DNA of 64,000 nt from VHCN01 sp964589935 (GTDB lineage: Bacteria; Verrucomicrobiota; Verrucomicrobiia; Limisphaerales; VHCN01). The stretch is taken from contig CAZPVD010000003.1 in the NCBI GenBank assembly GCA_964589935.1, forward strand, positions 124,001-188,000, read 5' to 3'. Positions 8,734-15,866 of this stretch are shown in pieces; position 1 is the first letter of the stretch, and the number at the start of each line of letters is the position of its first letter. The notes under the pieces are model-generated. The model was not told the origin of the DNA. It did no database searches and saw nothing but the letters and a program-made list of their open reading frames with translations. The translations under genes were made by a program, and so were the position numbers.

Positions 8734-8870
8734 AGCGTTAAAAATATGAGTTCAGATAATTCTGCCCGCCTCATCACACTGCTTGCCTCGCTTTTCACTT
8801 GGCGGAAGGGAGCATAATCCGCCTATGCCGCAATTCAACCGGCGAAACAAGTTCATTGTTGTCCCCGCTT

Positions 8871-10511
8871 TCACGGTGTCTTCTCCGCTGGTTTCGCCGC
8901 CGCTTTCAGGCCGGCCTGCTGGCGCTGGAGTTTCCACGTGGCGCTGATGATTTGCTTCTGCAATTCGACGAGCTTCGCGCTCTGGTTGCCCTGCTGGCCT
9001 TGCTCGCCCTGCTGCTCGCCGCCGGAGGGCGATTGGGCCTCGCGGTAAATCTCCTCGAAGGGCCGCACCTCGGCGAAATACATGTCGCTCGACGTGCGGC
9101 GCACCTGGCCGTCCGGCCCGATGTCGTCGGCCCAGAGGAAGTAGGCGATGAGTTCGTCGGGCTGCACGCGCAGCTCCTCGAGCGCGAGCAGGTGCGTGAA
9201 CTGCCGCCGCTCGCCGGCCTTGGACTCGCCGCCGAGGGTGATCCACTGCAGCTCGCGGCCCGCAACGGTGTAGCCGAGGCCGTAGGCCTTGAGGCCGAAG
9301 TCATCCCACGCCTCGCCACTGAGGGTGATCTCCTCCAGTGACGACACGTGCTGGTCGCCGCGCGGCGAGGCGAGCTTGAGTTCCGGCGGACGGTTCTTGA
9401 GCGCCTCGAAGACGAAGTGCGCCGGGATTTTGTTCGTGCGCCCGTCGGCGTCCGTGAGCACGAGGTCGTAGTTAGCGCTGGCTTCGAGCGTGAAGCCCTT
9501 CAACGTCGCGGCGGCGTGGTTCGTCTCGACGAGCAGCGGCACGATGGAGCGGTCCTTCGCGATGAGCTGGGCGGACTTCACGGGCTTGTTGAGTTGCAGC
9601 GCCAGCTCGACGGTCGTGCCCTCGACGGCGGTGACGCGCTTGGTGTCCTCGATTCGCTTTTCCGGCAAACCCGTGTAGGCCGGGAAGGCGAGCGAGACGT
9701 TCGCGCGTTCCAGCTTGGGATGCTCGAAGACGGCGACGCGGAACTCGCGCGTGCGCTGTCCGGCGTATTCGAGGTGGTAGGTGAAATCGGCCTGCACCTC
9801 CGGCACGCTGCCGCCGAACACGGGATCGTCGAGGCTCTTGACGAGCGGCTGCGAGGGATTCGCCGCGCCGGCGAGGACGAGGTTCACCTCCGGCGGCAGC
9901 GGCCCGGTGAAGCGCGCGAAGACGATGAGCGAACTGCCTTTTTCGAGCGAGGCGTCGCCGGGCGTGACGGTGACGCCGGCGGCTTGGAAGAGCCGCCGTG
10001 CTGCGACCTTTGCCTCGGACGAGCGGATGGTGAACAGGACGGCAACGAGTCCCACGAGTGCGACGAGGTGCGCGGCCTGCGCGAGCGCGAGCCGGCGGCT
10101 CGTCACGAGATTCGTCCAGCGATGCTCGCGGCTGTGGGCGAGGGCCTGCTCGATGACGCGTTCCTGAAGGAAGTTGAGTTTGCCGTCCGGCTGCGGCTGC
10201 TGTTCGGCGGCGGCGAGCAGGAGGGAGTTGAGTTCGGGGTTCTTGGCTTCGATTTGCCGGACGACACCAAGCCAGTCCACCGGCTGTTTTTGCTGACGCC
10301 GCCACGTGAGGAAGGCCGCGACAAATGCCGCGATGCCGACCAGCCGCATGAGCGCGCCGGACCACCAGCCCGTGAGTGCGTGAAGGCCGATCAATCCGAG
10401 TCCCACCAGCGCGGCCAGCCCGTAGCAGAGCGCGAGCGAGCGCCAGAGCCGCAGCCGCCGACACCGCCTCGCGACGGGTTCGAGGCGGACCTGAAGGGCG
10501 GAGGCAATCAT
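8871..10511 (-). CDS. DUF4175-like membrane protein (N-terminal part)
   Basis: The ATG at 10511 gives 546 residues starting MIASALQVRLEPVARRCRRL. The frame stays open for 48 codons upstream, but that stretch has no membrane or domain character. There are two or three transmembrane helices near the N-terminus (SLALCYGLAALVGLGLIGLHAL, LVGIAAFVAAFLTW) and one near residue 160 (LVALVGLVAVLFTI). Beta-rich extracytoplasmic repeats with proline-rich strands follow (for example ANVSLAFPAYTGLPEKRIED). The protein ends shortly after KLVELQKQIISATWKLQRQQ, a phrase normally found in the middle of long DUF4175/TIGR02302-type proteins. The missing coiled-coil part is encoded downstream at 5643-7955. This is the first gene of the minus-strand VWA cluster. 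Confidence 0.75.
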   Translation of the reverse strand: MIASALQVRLEPVARRCRRLRLWRSLALCYGLAALVGLGLIGLHALTGWWSGALMRLVGIAAFVAAFLTWRRQQKQPVDWLGVVRQIEAKNPELNSLLLAAAEQQPQPDGKLNFLQERVIEQALAHSREHRWTNLVTSRRLALAQAAHLVALVGLVAVLFTIRSSEAKVAARRLFQAAGVTVTPGDASLEKGSSLIVFARFTGPLPPEVNLVLAGAANPSQPLVKSLDDPVFGGSVPEVQADFTYHLEYAGQRTREFRVAVFEHPKLERANVSLAFPAYTGLPEKRIEDTKRVTAVEGTTVELALQLNKPVKSAQLIAKDRSIVPLLVETNHAAATLKGFTLEASANYDLVLTDADGRTNKIPAHFVFEALKNRPPELKLASPRGDQHVSSLEEITLSGEAWDDFGLKAYGLGYTVAGRELQWITLGGESKAGERRQFTHLLALEELRVQPDELIAYFLWADDIGPDGQVRRTSSDMYFAEVRPFEEIYREAQSPSGGEQQGEQGQQGNQSAKLVELQKQIISATWKLQRQQAGLKAAAKPAEKTP

Positions 10512-10802
10512 GTTGGCGTGCTGTGTTCTTCTACACTGACGGCGTTCAAATGCAAATGGCTTCACAGAGTTTTCGCAGAAACCGCCGTTTGGATGGATTT
10601 TGGCCGGTGGATGGGCCGTCAAACAGCCCCAAACCACCCCCCGGTTGGAGGCCATTTCCCTATGGACAAGTAGCCCTGAATATGGGAAACATTCGCCCGT
10701 CTAAACCGCAACCGACGTCGCCTTGGCATGGTGCCACGATGATGTGTCGGATGGTTGGACAACCAAAAAAAAGTAGTTGATCGGTAAGAAAGGACAGATC
10801 GT
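10512..10802 (+). promoter_or_regulatory. Divergent intergenic region of the two VWA clusters
   Basis: This 291-bp region separates the divergent DUF4175-like and Cys-rich peptide genes, so it should hold promoters in both directions. Two inverted repeats are visible: TTTCCC at 10655-10660 facing GGGAAA at 10684-10689, with AT next to each arm, and the small palindrome GGTTG-GA-CAACC near 10752-10763 followed by a run of eight A residues. Either could be an operator. I found no convincing -35/-10 pair and no small gene. Confidence 0.35.
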
Positions 10803-11018
10803 ATGAAGTTCATCAAACTGCTGACAGTTGCCGCGGTTGCCGTCGCCTTCTCCGTGGGCGTGGCTCTCGCTGCTGACGCTCCGAAGGAAATTCGCAAGGG
10901 CAGCTGCTGCGACAAGGCAGGCGGCGCCGACAAGTGCGAGCACAAGTGCTGCAAAGAAGCAGCGGCGAAGAAGGAAATCTGCGCCAAGTGCAATGCTCCC
11001 AAGAAGAAGGACAGCTAA
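10803..11018 (+). CDS. Small secreted cysteine-rich peptide
   Basis: This 71-residue precursor has a clear signal peptide (KLLTVAAVAVAFSVGVALAA) and a mature region of about 47 residues that is rich in Lys and holds seven Cys in the order CC-x7-C-x3-CC-x8-C-x2-C (KGSCCDK, KCEHKCC, CAKC). A good AAAGGA ribosome binding site lies nine bases before the ATG, and a strong rho-independent terminator follows at 11039, so it is probably a monocistronic, well-expressed transcript. The cysteine pattern suggests metal binding or a disulfide-stabilised periplasmic peptide. No family is recognised. Confidence 0.8.
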   Translation: MKFIKLLTVAAVAVAFSVGVALAADAPKEIRKGSCCDKAGGADKCEHKCCKEAAAKKEICAKCNAPKKKDS

Positions 11019-11038
11019 ACCTCTTCTAGTTCTTACGA

Positions 11039-11070
11039 GGCGGTCGGCTGCAAGGCCGGCCGCCTTTTTT
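11039..11070 (+). terminator. Rho-independent terminator after the Cys-rich peptide gene
   Basis: A 10-bp GC-rich stem (GGCGGTCGGC paired with GCCGGCCGCC, one G-U pair), a six-base loop and a run of six T residues lie 20 bp after the stop of the Cys-rich peptide gene. This is one of the clearest terminators in the window. Confidence 0.9.
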
Positions 11071-11123
11071 GTCGTTTCAGCCGTTCAGACGAGGTTCCGG
11101 ATTCAAAACTTCCCCCGCATCCC

Positions 11124-11152
11124 TTGACTCCGGGCGGGTCCGTTCATACAGT
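11124..11152 (+). promoter_or_regulatory. Sigma70-like promoter of bamD, possibly leaderless
   Basis: TTGACT (11124-11129), a 17-bp spacer and TACAGT (11147-11152) form a good sigma70-type promoter. The BamD ATG at 11160 lies only seven bases after the -10 box, so transcription would start at or next to the start codon and the mRNA would be essentially leaderless. No ribosome binding site is present there, which fits. Confidence 0.6.
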
Positions 11153-11159
11153 CGCCACC

Positions 11160-12200
11160 ATGAATCGCAGAGCAGTCGCCTTGATGTTGTCCGTGTTCGC
11201 GGTGGTGGCTTTCCCCCACAGCTCGCCCGCGCCGTTGATTTACCGTCCCGGCGAGGGCTGGACCTACGAGCCGTATGGATCAAAGGCCGGCACTTGGATG
11301 CGCAAGAGCGCGCCGCTCCAGCTCCAGGTCGCGCAAGAGGCCTTGGATAAAAAGGACATCAGCCTCGCGATGAAGGCCGCCAATCATCTCCTCGCCAAAT
11401 GGCCGCAGGCCGATTACGCGCCGCAGGCGCAATACATCATCGGCCGCTGCTACGAGGAGGAGAAGAAGGATGAACTGGCCTTCAAGGCTTATCAGCAGCT
11501 TATCGAGAAATATCCCAAGGTGGACAACTATCAGGAAGTCCTCAAGCGGCAGTTCGAGATCGCCAACCGCTACCTTGGCGGACAGAAGTTCAAGGCCTTC
11601 GGCTACATTCCCTACTGGTCGGACATGGACAAGACCGCCGACCTCTACGAGAAAATCATCAAGAACGGCCCCTACAGCGACATCGCCCCGCAGGCGCAGT
11701 TGAACATCGGCGCAGCCCGCGAGAAACAGTCGCGCTTCCTCAACCGTGACGAGCCATTCATCCAGGCCGTGAAGGCATACGAAAAGGCCGCCGACCGCTA
11801 CGCAGAGAACAAATCCGTCGCGGCAGACGCGCTCTTCAAAGCGGGGCAGGCGTATTACCGGCAGGCCAAGACCGCCGAATACGACCAAAACTCCGCCGTC
11901 AAGGCCATCGCCGCCTTCACCGATTTTGTGACGCTTCACCCGAACGATCCGCGCTTTCCCGAGGCGCAAAAGCTCATCGCACGCATCAAGACCGAGCAGG
12001 CCCGCGGCGCGCTCGAAGTCGCGCACTATTACGACAAGCACGGCAAACGCGACGGCGCCCTCGTCTATTACAACGAAGTCCTCGTCCGCGACCCGAACTC
12101 GCCCTACGCCATCGAGGCCAAGGCCCGGATTGAAACACTCAAGGCCGAGGCCGCGCTCGAAAACGTCGGCGCATCCAATGCCCCGTCCGACAAAAAGTGA
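11160..12200 (+). CDS. bamD: BamD/YfiO-like outer-membrane assembly TPR protein
   Basis: The ATG at 11160 gives a 346-residue exported protein (signal MNRRAVALMLSVFAVVAFPH) followed by several tetratricopeptide-type repeats. These include QVAQEALDKKDISLAMKAAN, YAPQAQYIIGRCYEEEKKDE and LADLYEKI-like units, as in BamD (YfiO), which supports beta-barrel insertion by the BAM complex at the inner face of the outer membrane. A lipobox cysteine is not evident, unlike classical BamD. The gene is followed after one base by lptE, so the two envelope-biogenesis genes probably form an operon. Family-level identity is good; orthology to BamD is inferred. Confidence 0.75.
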   Translation: MNRRAVALMLSVFAVVAFPHSSPAPLIYRPGEGWTYEPYGSKAGTWMRKSAPLQLQVAQEALDKKDISLAMKAANHLLAKWPQADYAPQAQYIIGRCYEEEKKDELAFKAYQQLIEKYPKVDNYQEVLKRQFEIANRYLGGQKFKAFGYIPYWSDMDKTADLYEKIIKNGPYSDIAPQAQLNIGAAREKQSRFLNRDEPFIQAVKAYEKAADRYAENKSVAADALFKAGQAYYRQAKTAEYDQNSAVKAIAAFTDFVTLHPNDPRFPEAQKLIARIKTEQARGALEVAHYYDKHGKRDGALVYYNEVLVRDPNSPYAIEAKARIETLKAEAALENVGASNAPSDKK

Positions 12201-12201
12201 C

Positions 12202-12720
12202 ATGCCCCGTCTCCGCCACTGTTGCGTTGCGCTGCTGGCGTTGACGCTTGGCGGCTGCGCAGGCTACAAGCTCGGCCCCACCGGCGGCATCCCGGCCGGC
12301 GCGCGCTCGGTGCAGGTGAACTTCTTCAAGAACCAGACACGCGAGCCGCGCGTCATCGAGGCCGTCACGGCGGCGTTCCGCAAACGGCTCCAGCAGGACG
12401 GCACGTTGCGCCTCGACACGCACGACGACGGCGACATCATCGTCAGCGGCGCGGTGGTTCGCTTCGAGCGCAGCGGCGTTTCCTTCGTGGTCGGTGACGT
12501 GCTCACCGCTGTGGACTTCAACCTCACGCTCGTGGCGCATGTGAAGGCCGTCGAGCGCGCCACGGGCAAGGTGCTGCTTGACCGTGACGTGCGCGGCCAC
12601 ACCACGTTCCGCGCGGGCGCCGACCTGCCGAGCGCCGAGCGCCAGGCATTGCCCCTCGCCGCCGAGGATCTCGCCAGGAACGCCACGACCATGCTCGTGG
12701 ACGGCCCGTGGTGGCAGTGA
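12202..12720 (+). CDS. lptE: LptE-like LPS-assembly lipoprotein
   Basis: The ATG at 12202 begins one base after the bamD stop and gives 172 residues. The N-terminus is a lipoprotein signal with lipobox LTLGGC, then AGYKLGPTGGIPAGARSVQV, which matches the start typical of LptE/RlpB and of LPS-assembly lipoproteins in Bacteroidota and Verrucomicrobiota. LptE plugs the LptD barrel that delivers LPS to the outer leaflet. The conserved NFFKNQTREPRV strand and the RFERSGVSFVVGD segment fit the family. An LPS-containing outer membrane is therefore expected. Confidence 0.85.
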   Translation: MPRLRHCCVALLALTLGGCAGYKLGPTGGIPAGARSVQVNFFKNQTREPRVIEAVTAAFRKRLQQDGTLRLDTHDDGDIIVSGAVVRFERSGVSFVVGDVLTAVDFNLTLVAHVKAVERATGKVLLDRDVRGHTTFRAGADLPSAERQALPLAAEDLARNATTMLVDGPWWQ

Positions 12721-12824
12721 AGGTTCTCCGCCGCGGACGGTTGCATTCCAGTCAGCGCTGATTTGATTTCCCAACGTTGCGTCCGCACGCCATTATTGCG
12801 TCGCACAGCCGAACGAATCATTGC

Positions 12825-14126
12825 ATGGAAATCGCCTTCAAATGCCCCCTTTGCGAGATGGAGCTGACCGTGCCGCTCTCGTCCGCCGGCTCCGAAATCA
12901 AGTGCCCCGACTGCGGCAAGGTCGCCCTCGTCCCGGAGCCGGGGCCGGAGAACTTCCGCGAGTCACCCGTCGCTCCGCCTGTCATCGCCGATGACAGCGC
13001 GGCTCCTTCTGCGCCCGTCCGTCTCGCGGTCCCGGCGTTGCGCGTTTCGCGTTCGCCGGAGCAGCCGGCTGCGTCGTCGCTCACGTTTGCCTCGCAGCAC
13101 AATCCCGACTCGCCGATGGCATCCGAGGACGCTGTGCTCGCGCAAAAGCTCGCCAACGCCCACGGACTCGTCACCGGCGAGATCGCCAAGCTCATCGTCG
13201 GGCAGGACGCCGTCATCGAGCAGATTCTCATCGCCATTTTCGCGCGCAGCCATTGCCTGCTCGAAGGCGTGCCCGGCCTCGCCAAGACCTACATGGTCAA
13301 GAGCCTTTCCGAGGCGCTGCACCTGAGCTTCCGCCGCGTGCAGTTCACGCCCGACCTCATGCCGGCGGACATCACCGGCACGGACGTGATTCAGGAGGAC
13401 CCCGTCACCGGCCGGCGCAACTTGATTTTCCTCAAAGGCCCGCTGTTCGCGCAGATGATTCTCGCCGACGAAATCAACCGTTCGCCGCCGAAGACGCAGG
13501 CCGCGCTCCTCGAAGCCATGCAGGAACACAGCGTCACCGTCGGCGGGCAGACTTACCGGCTTGAAGAACCCTTCTTCGTGCTCGCGACGCAGAATCCCGT
13601 CGAGCAGGAGGGCACCTACCCGCTGCCCGAGGCGCAGAAGGACCGCTTCATGTTCCACGTGAAGGTGGATTACCCGACGCGTGACCAGGAACGCGAAATC
13701 ATCAAGCGCACCACCAGCGCCTACGAGGCCAGGATTGATCCCGTCATCACCGGCGAGGAAGTCATCCAGATTCAATCCATCGTGCGCAAGGTGCCTGTGC
13801 CCGACCACGTCATGGAATTCGTGCTCGACCTCGTGCGCCGCGCGCGGCCGAACGTGGAGGACGCGCTGCCCTTCGCGAAGGAACTCATCGCGTGGGGCCC
13901 CGGCCCGCGCGCGTGCCAGCAGCTCGTGCTCGGCGGCAAGGTGCGCGCGGTATTGCGCGGCCGTTTTCACGTCACGCTCGACGACGTGGAGGCGCTTGCG
14001 TATCCGGTGCTGCGCCACCGCATCGTGCCGACCTTCAACGCCGAGGCCGAAGGCATCGCCGTGGACGACATCATCAAGCGCATCCTCGAAGCCACGCCGA
14101 AGGGCGAGGCGAAGGGGGTGCTTTAG
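12825..14126 (+). CDS. moxR: MoxR-family AAA+ ATPase with N-terminal zinc ribbon
   Basis: The ATG at 12825 gives 433 residues. The first 32 form a zinc ribbon with Cys7-x2-Cys10 and Cys27-x2-Cys30 (KCPLC, KCPDCGK), followed by a proline- and alanine-rich linker to about residue 105. A typical MoxR AAA+ module follows: Walker A GVPGLAKT (148-155), Walker B LADEINRSPPKTQAALLEAM, and sensor segment ATQNPVEQEGTYPLPEAQ. MoxR ATPases act as chaperones for VWA proteins, and DUF58, BatA and VWA genes follow here. The zinc-ribbon fusion is uncommon. The longer upstream frame lacks domain signal, so I start just before the ribbon. Confidence 0.9.
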   Translation: MEIAFKCPLCEMELTVPLSSAGSEIKCPDCGKVALVPEPGPENFRESPVAPPVIADDSAAPSAPVRLAVPALRVSRSPEQPAASSLTFASQHNPDSPMASEDAVLAQKLANAHGLVTGEIAKLIVGQDAVIEQILIAIFARSHCLLEGVPGLAKTYMVKSLSEALHLSFRRVQFTPDLMPADITGTDVIQEDPVTGRRNLIFLKGPLFAQMILADEINRSPPKTQAALLEAMQEHSVTVGGQTYRLEEPFFVLATQNPVEQEGTYPLPEAQKDRFMFHVKVDYPTRDQEREIIKRTTSAYEARIDPVITGEEVIQIQSIVRKVPVPDHVMEFVLDLVRRARPNVEDALPFAKELIAWGPGPRACQQLVLGGKVRAVLRGRFHVTLDDVEALAYPVLRHRIVPTFNAEAEGIAVDDIIKRILEATPKGEAKGVL

Positions 14127-14150
14127 CCACGGATGAAACACGGATGGAAC
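14122..14150 (+). repeat. Left arm of a perfect 29-bp inverted repeat
   Basis: This arm begins at the moxR stop codon region and is the exact reverse complement of 14490-14518. Internally it is a tandem of 11-bp units built on CACGGATGAAA and CACGGATGGAA. Together the arms enclose a 105-codon gene. Confidence 0.9.
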
Positions 14151-14158
14151 GCGGACAA

Positions 14159-14476
14159 ATGCACAAGTTTTGGAAGGTCACACCGGACGAAGTGCTGGCA
14201 ATCACGAAAGAACGCGTAGAGAAACTGCGAGTGTGCTCCCTCGATGAACTTTGCGCACTTCCAGCAACCACTCGCGAAACTGTTTTTGTAGAAGACCAAC
14301 GAGTGGATGTTTGCACGTATCGAGACACGCTTCCAGATCAGCGTGTGCGCATAGTCGTTCAGTCTTACCGGCTCCGCTATCTCGGAGCCGGGACAATGAC
14401 TGCGGAGGGTTTCATCATGTCGCCCGATGGTTCGATAAGTTCCGAGCCGGCCGAGATGATGTATCAGTTCACTTGA
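14159..14476 (+). CDS. Small hypothetical protein inside an inverted-repeat cassette
   Basis: The frame from ATG 14159 encodes 105 residues; an in-frame ATG at 14144 lies inside the repeat arm and would add five. The sequence (MHKFWKVTPDEVLAITKERV, later VRIVVQSYRLRYLGAGTMTA) shows no signal peptide or membrane helix and no recognised family. It looks like a small alpha-beta cytoplasmic protein. The DNA is visibly less GC-rich than moxR and DUF58 on either side. With the flanking 29-bp inverted repeat, this suggests an inserted cassette between two genes that are normally adjacent. Confidence 0.6.
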   Translation: MHKFWKVTPDEVLAITKERVEKLRVCSLDELCALPATTRETVFVEDQRVDVCTYRDTLPDQRVRIVVQSYRLRYLGAGTMTAEGFIMSPDGSISSEPAEMMYQFT

Positions 14477-14489
14477 GACCCTTATCTGT

Positions 14490-14518
14490 GTTCCATCCGT
14501 GTTTCATCCGTGGCTAAA
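14490..14518 (-). repeat. Right arm of the perfect 29-bp inverted repeat
   Basis: This is the exact reverse complement of 14122-14150 and carries the same 11-bp period (TCCGTGTTTCA). It ends 16 bp before the DUF58 start. The pair could form a long hairpin in RNA or mark the ends of an inserted element. Confidence 0.9.
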
Positions 14519-14534
14519 ATAATTTCTCGCTGAC

Positions 14535-15434
14535 ATGGCCCACGTTTCCGATTTTCTTGCCCCCGCCGAGCTGCAGAAGATTTCCAACCTGCAGGTCGTC
14601 GCGCGGCTCGTGGTCGAGGGGTTCTTCAGCGGCCTGCACAAGTCGCCGCACAAGGGCTTCAGCGTCGAGTTCGCGCAGCACCGCCAGTATGTGCAGGGCG
14701 ACGAAATCCGCCGGCTCGACTGGAAGGTCTTCGGCAAGACCGACCGCTTCTACATCCGCGAGTTCGAAGAGGAGACGAACCTCCGCGCCACGCTGCTCCT
14801 TGACCTGAGCGGCTCGATGGATTACGTCGGCGCGCGCAATCCGACCAAGCAGCAATACGCCACGCGTCTCGCCGCCGCGCTCGCCTATCTCATGCTCCAA
14901 CAGCGCGACACCGTGGGCCTCGTCACGTTCGACACGAAAATCCGCCGCTACATCCCGCAACGCTCCGGCGTCGGCCACCTGCGCGTGCTCATGGATGAGC
15001 TTCAGCAGGCGCAGCCCGGCGGCGAAACCGCGCTGGCGCAAGTTTTCAGCGAACTCGTGCCGCGCATTCATCGGCGCGGGTTGCTGGTGATCCTCTCGGA
15101 TTGCTTCGGCGATGTGAAACAGCTTGTCACTGCGCTCGCGCAATTCCGCCACGCGCGCCACGAGATTCTGCTCTTCCAAATTCTCGACCGCGACGAGGTG
15201 GAATTTCCGTTCAAGCGCTGGACGAAATTTGAATCGCTGGAGCAGGCCGAGCAGTTCCGGCTCATTGAACCGGCGCAATTCCGCGCGGCGTATCTCGAAA
15301 ACCTGCGCAAATTTCAGGACGAACTCACGCAAGGCTGCCACCGCCACCGCATTGACCTCGTGCAGATGATCACCGACCAACCTTACGCCGACGCGCTGGC
15401 GACGTATCTGACGAAGCGGTTGGCGAGAGGATGA
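14535..15434 (+). CDS. DUF58 domain protein
   Basis: This 299-residue cytoplasmic protein is a standard DUF58 member. It has the hallmark segment KSPHKGFSVEFAQHRQYVQG, then DEIRRLDWKVFGKTDRFYI, and a VWA-like core with LLLDLSGSMDYVG that preserves a DxSxS metal-ion site. DUF58 proteins are regular partners of MoxR ATPases in MoxR-BatA loci. The gene follows moxR after the inserted 105-residue cassette gene and overlaps the next lipoprotein gene as ATGA. No sequence oddity was seen. Its molecular substrate is unknown. Confidence 0.9.
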   Translation: MAHVSDFLAPAELQKISNLQVVARLVVEGFFSGLHKSPHKGFSVEFAQHRQYVQGDEIRRLDWKVFGKTDRFYIREFEEETNLRATLLLDLSGSMDYVGARNPTKQQYATRLAAALAYLMLQQRDTVGLVTFDTKIRRYIPQRSGVGHLRVLMDELQQAQPGGETALAQVFSELVPRIHRRGLLVILSDCFGDVKQLVTALAQFRHARHEILLFQILDRDEVEFPFKRWTKFESLEQAEQFRLIEPAQFRAAYLENLRKFQDELTQGCHRHRIDLVQMITDQPYADALATYLTKRLARG

Positions 15435-15859
15435 CCGTGCGAATGCTTCTCAAATCTTTTTTCATTTGTGTGGCCCTCGTATTGGCGGGTTGTTCGACGG
15501 ACAAGGAACTGAACTCAGTGTCGGGTGGCGTTGTTGTCTGGAAAGCGTTCGTCGCCAATGGCGATAAGCCGGGAGTTGGATTTTGTCTCACTCAACGCGA
15601 CAGCGAAATAAGCGGAGACTTTTTTCTCCTCGACCCGAATAAGCCGGGTGATTTCAAGGCAGCAGGTCGTCGAGCGGCCATGAAGATTGCACGCACTACC
15701 GATACGGAAATTCATTTCACCGTTGTCCTCGGAACTCAGGTGGACAACTTGGTTTTCAAATTCCACGGGCCATTGGCAGGCGAGAAGGTCGAAGCGATTC
15801 TTCAAGATGAGGCTGGGACTGGTCAACCCCGGACGTATGTTTTCGTGAGACAGAAGTGA
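15431..15859 (+). CDS. Small hypothetical lipoprotein
   Basis: This 142-residue protein has a textbook lipoprotein signal (MLLKSFFICVALVLAGCSTD, lipobox LAGC). The mature part is beta-rich (VVVWKAFVANGDKPG, then FFLLDPNKPGDFKAAGRR) and does not match a family I know. Its start overlaps the DUF58 stop (ATGA), and it ends seven bases before BatA, so it is embedded in the operon. Codon use is visibly less GC-rich than that of its neighbours, like the other small genes in these two clusters. Confidence 0.75.
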   Translation: MTVRMLLKSFFICVALVLAGCSTDKELNSVSGGVVVWKAFVANGDKPGVGFCLTQRDSEISGDFFLLDPNKPGDFKAAGRRAAMKIARTTDTEIHFTVVLGTQVDNLVFKFHGPLAGEKVEAILQDEAGTGQPRTYVFVRQK

Positions 15860-15866
15860 AGCCGCG

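Noticed and set aside
8752..9246. Open frame on the minus strand near the end of the DUF4175-like gene
   Set aside because: It overlaps the real gene in another phase and is Arg/Ala-biased without a domain.
10752..10772. Small hairpin next to a run of A as a terminator
   Set aside because: The A run follows the stem on the plus strand and gives a T run before the stem on the minus strand; neither orientation fits a rho-independent terminator.
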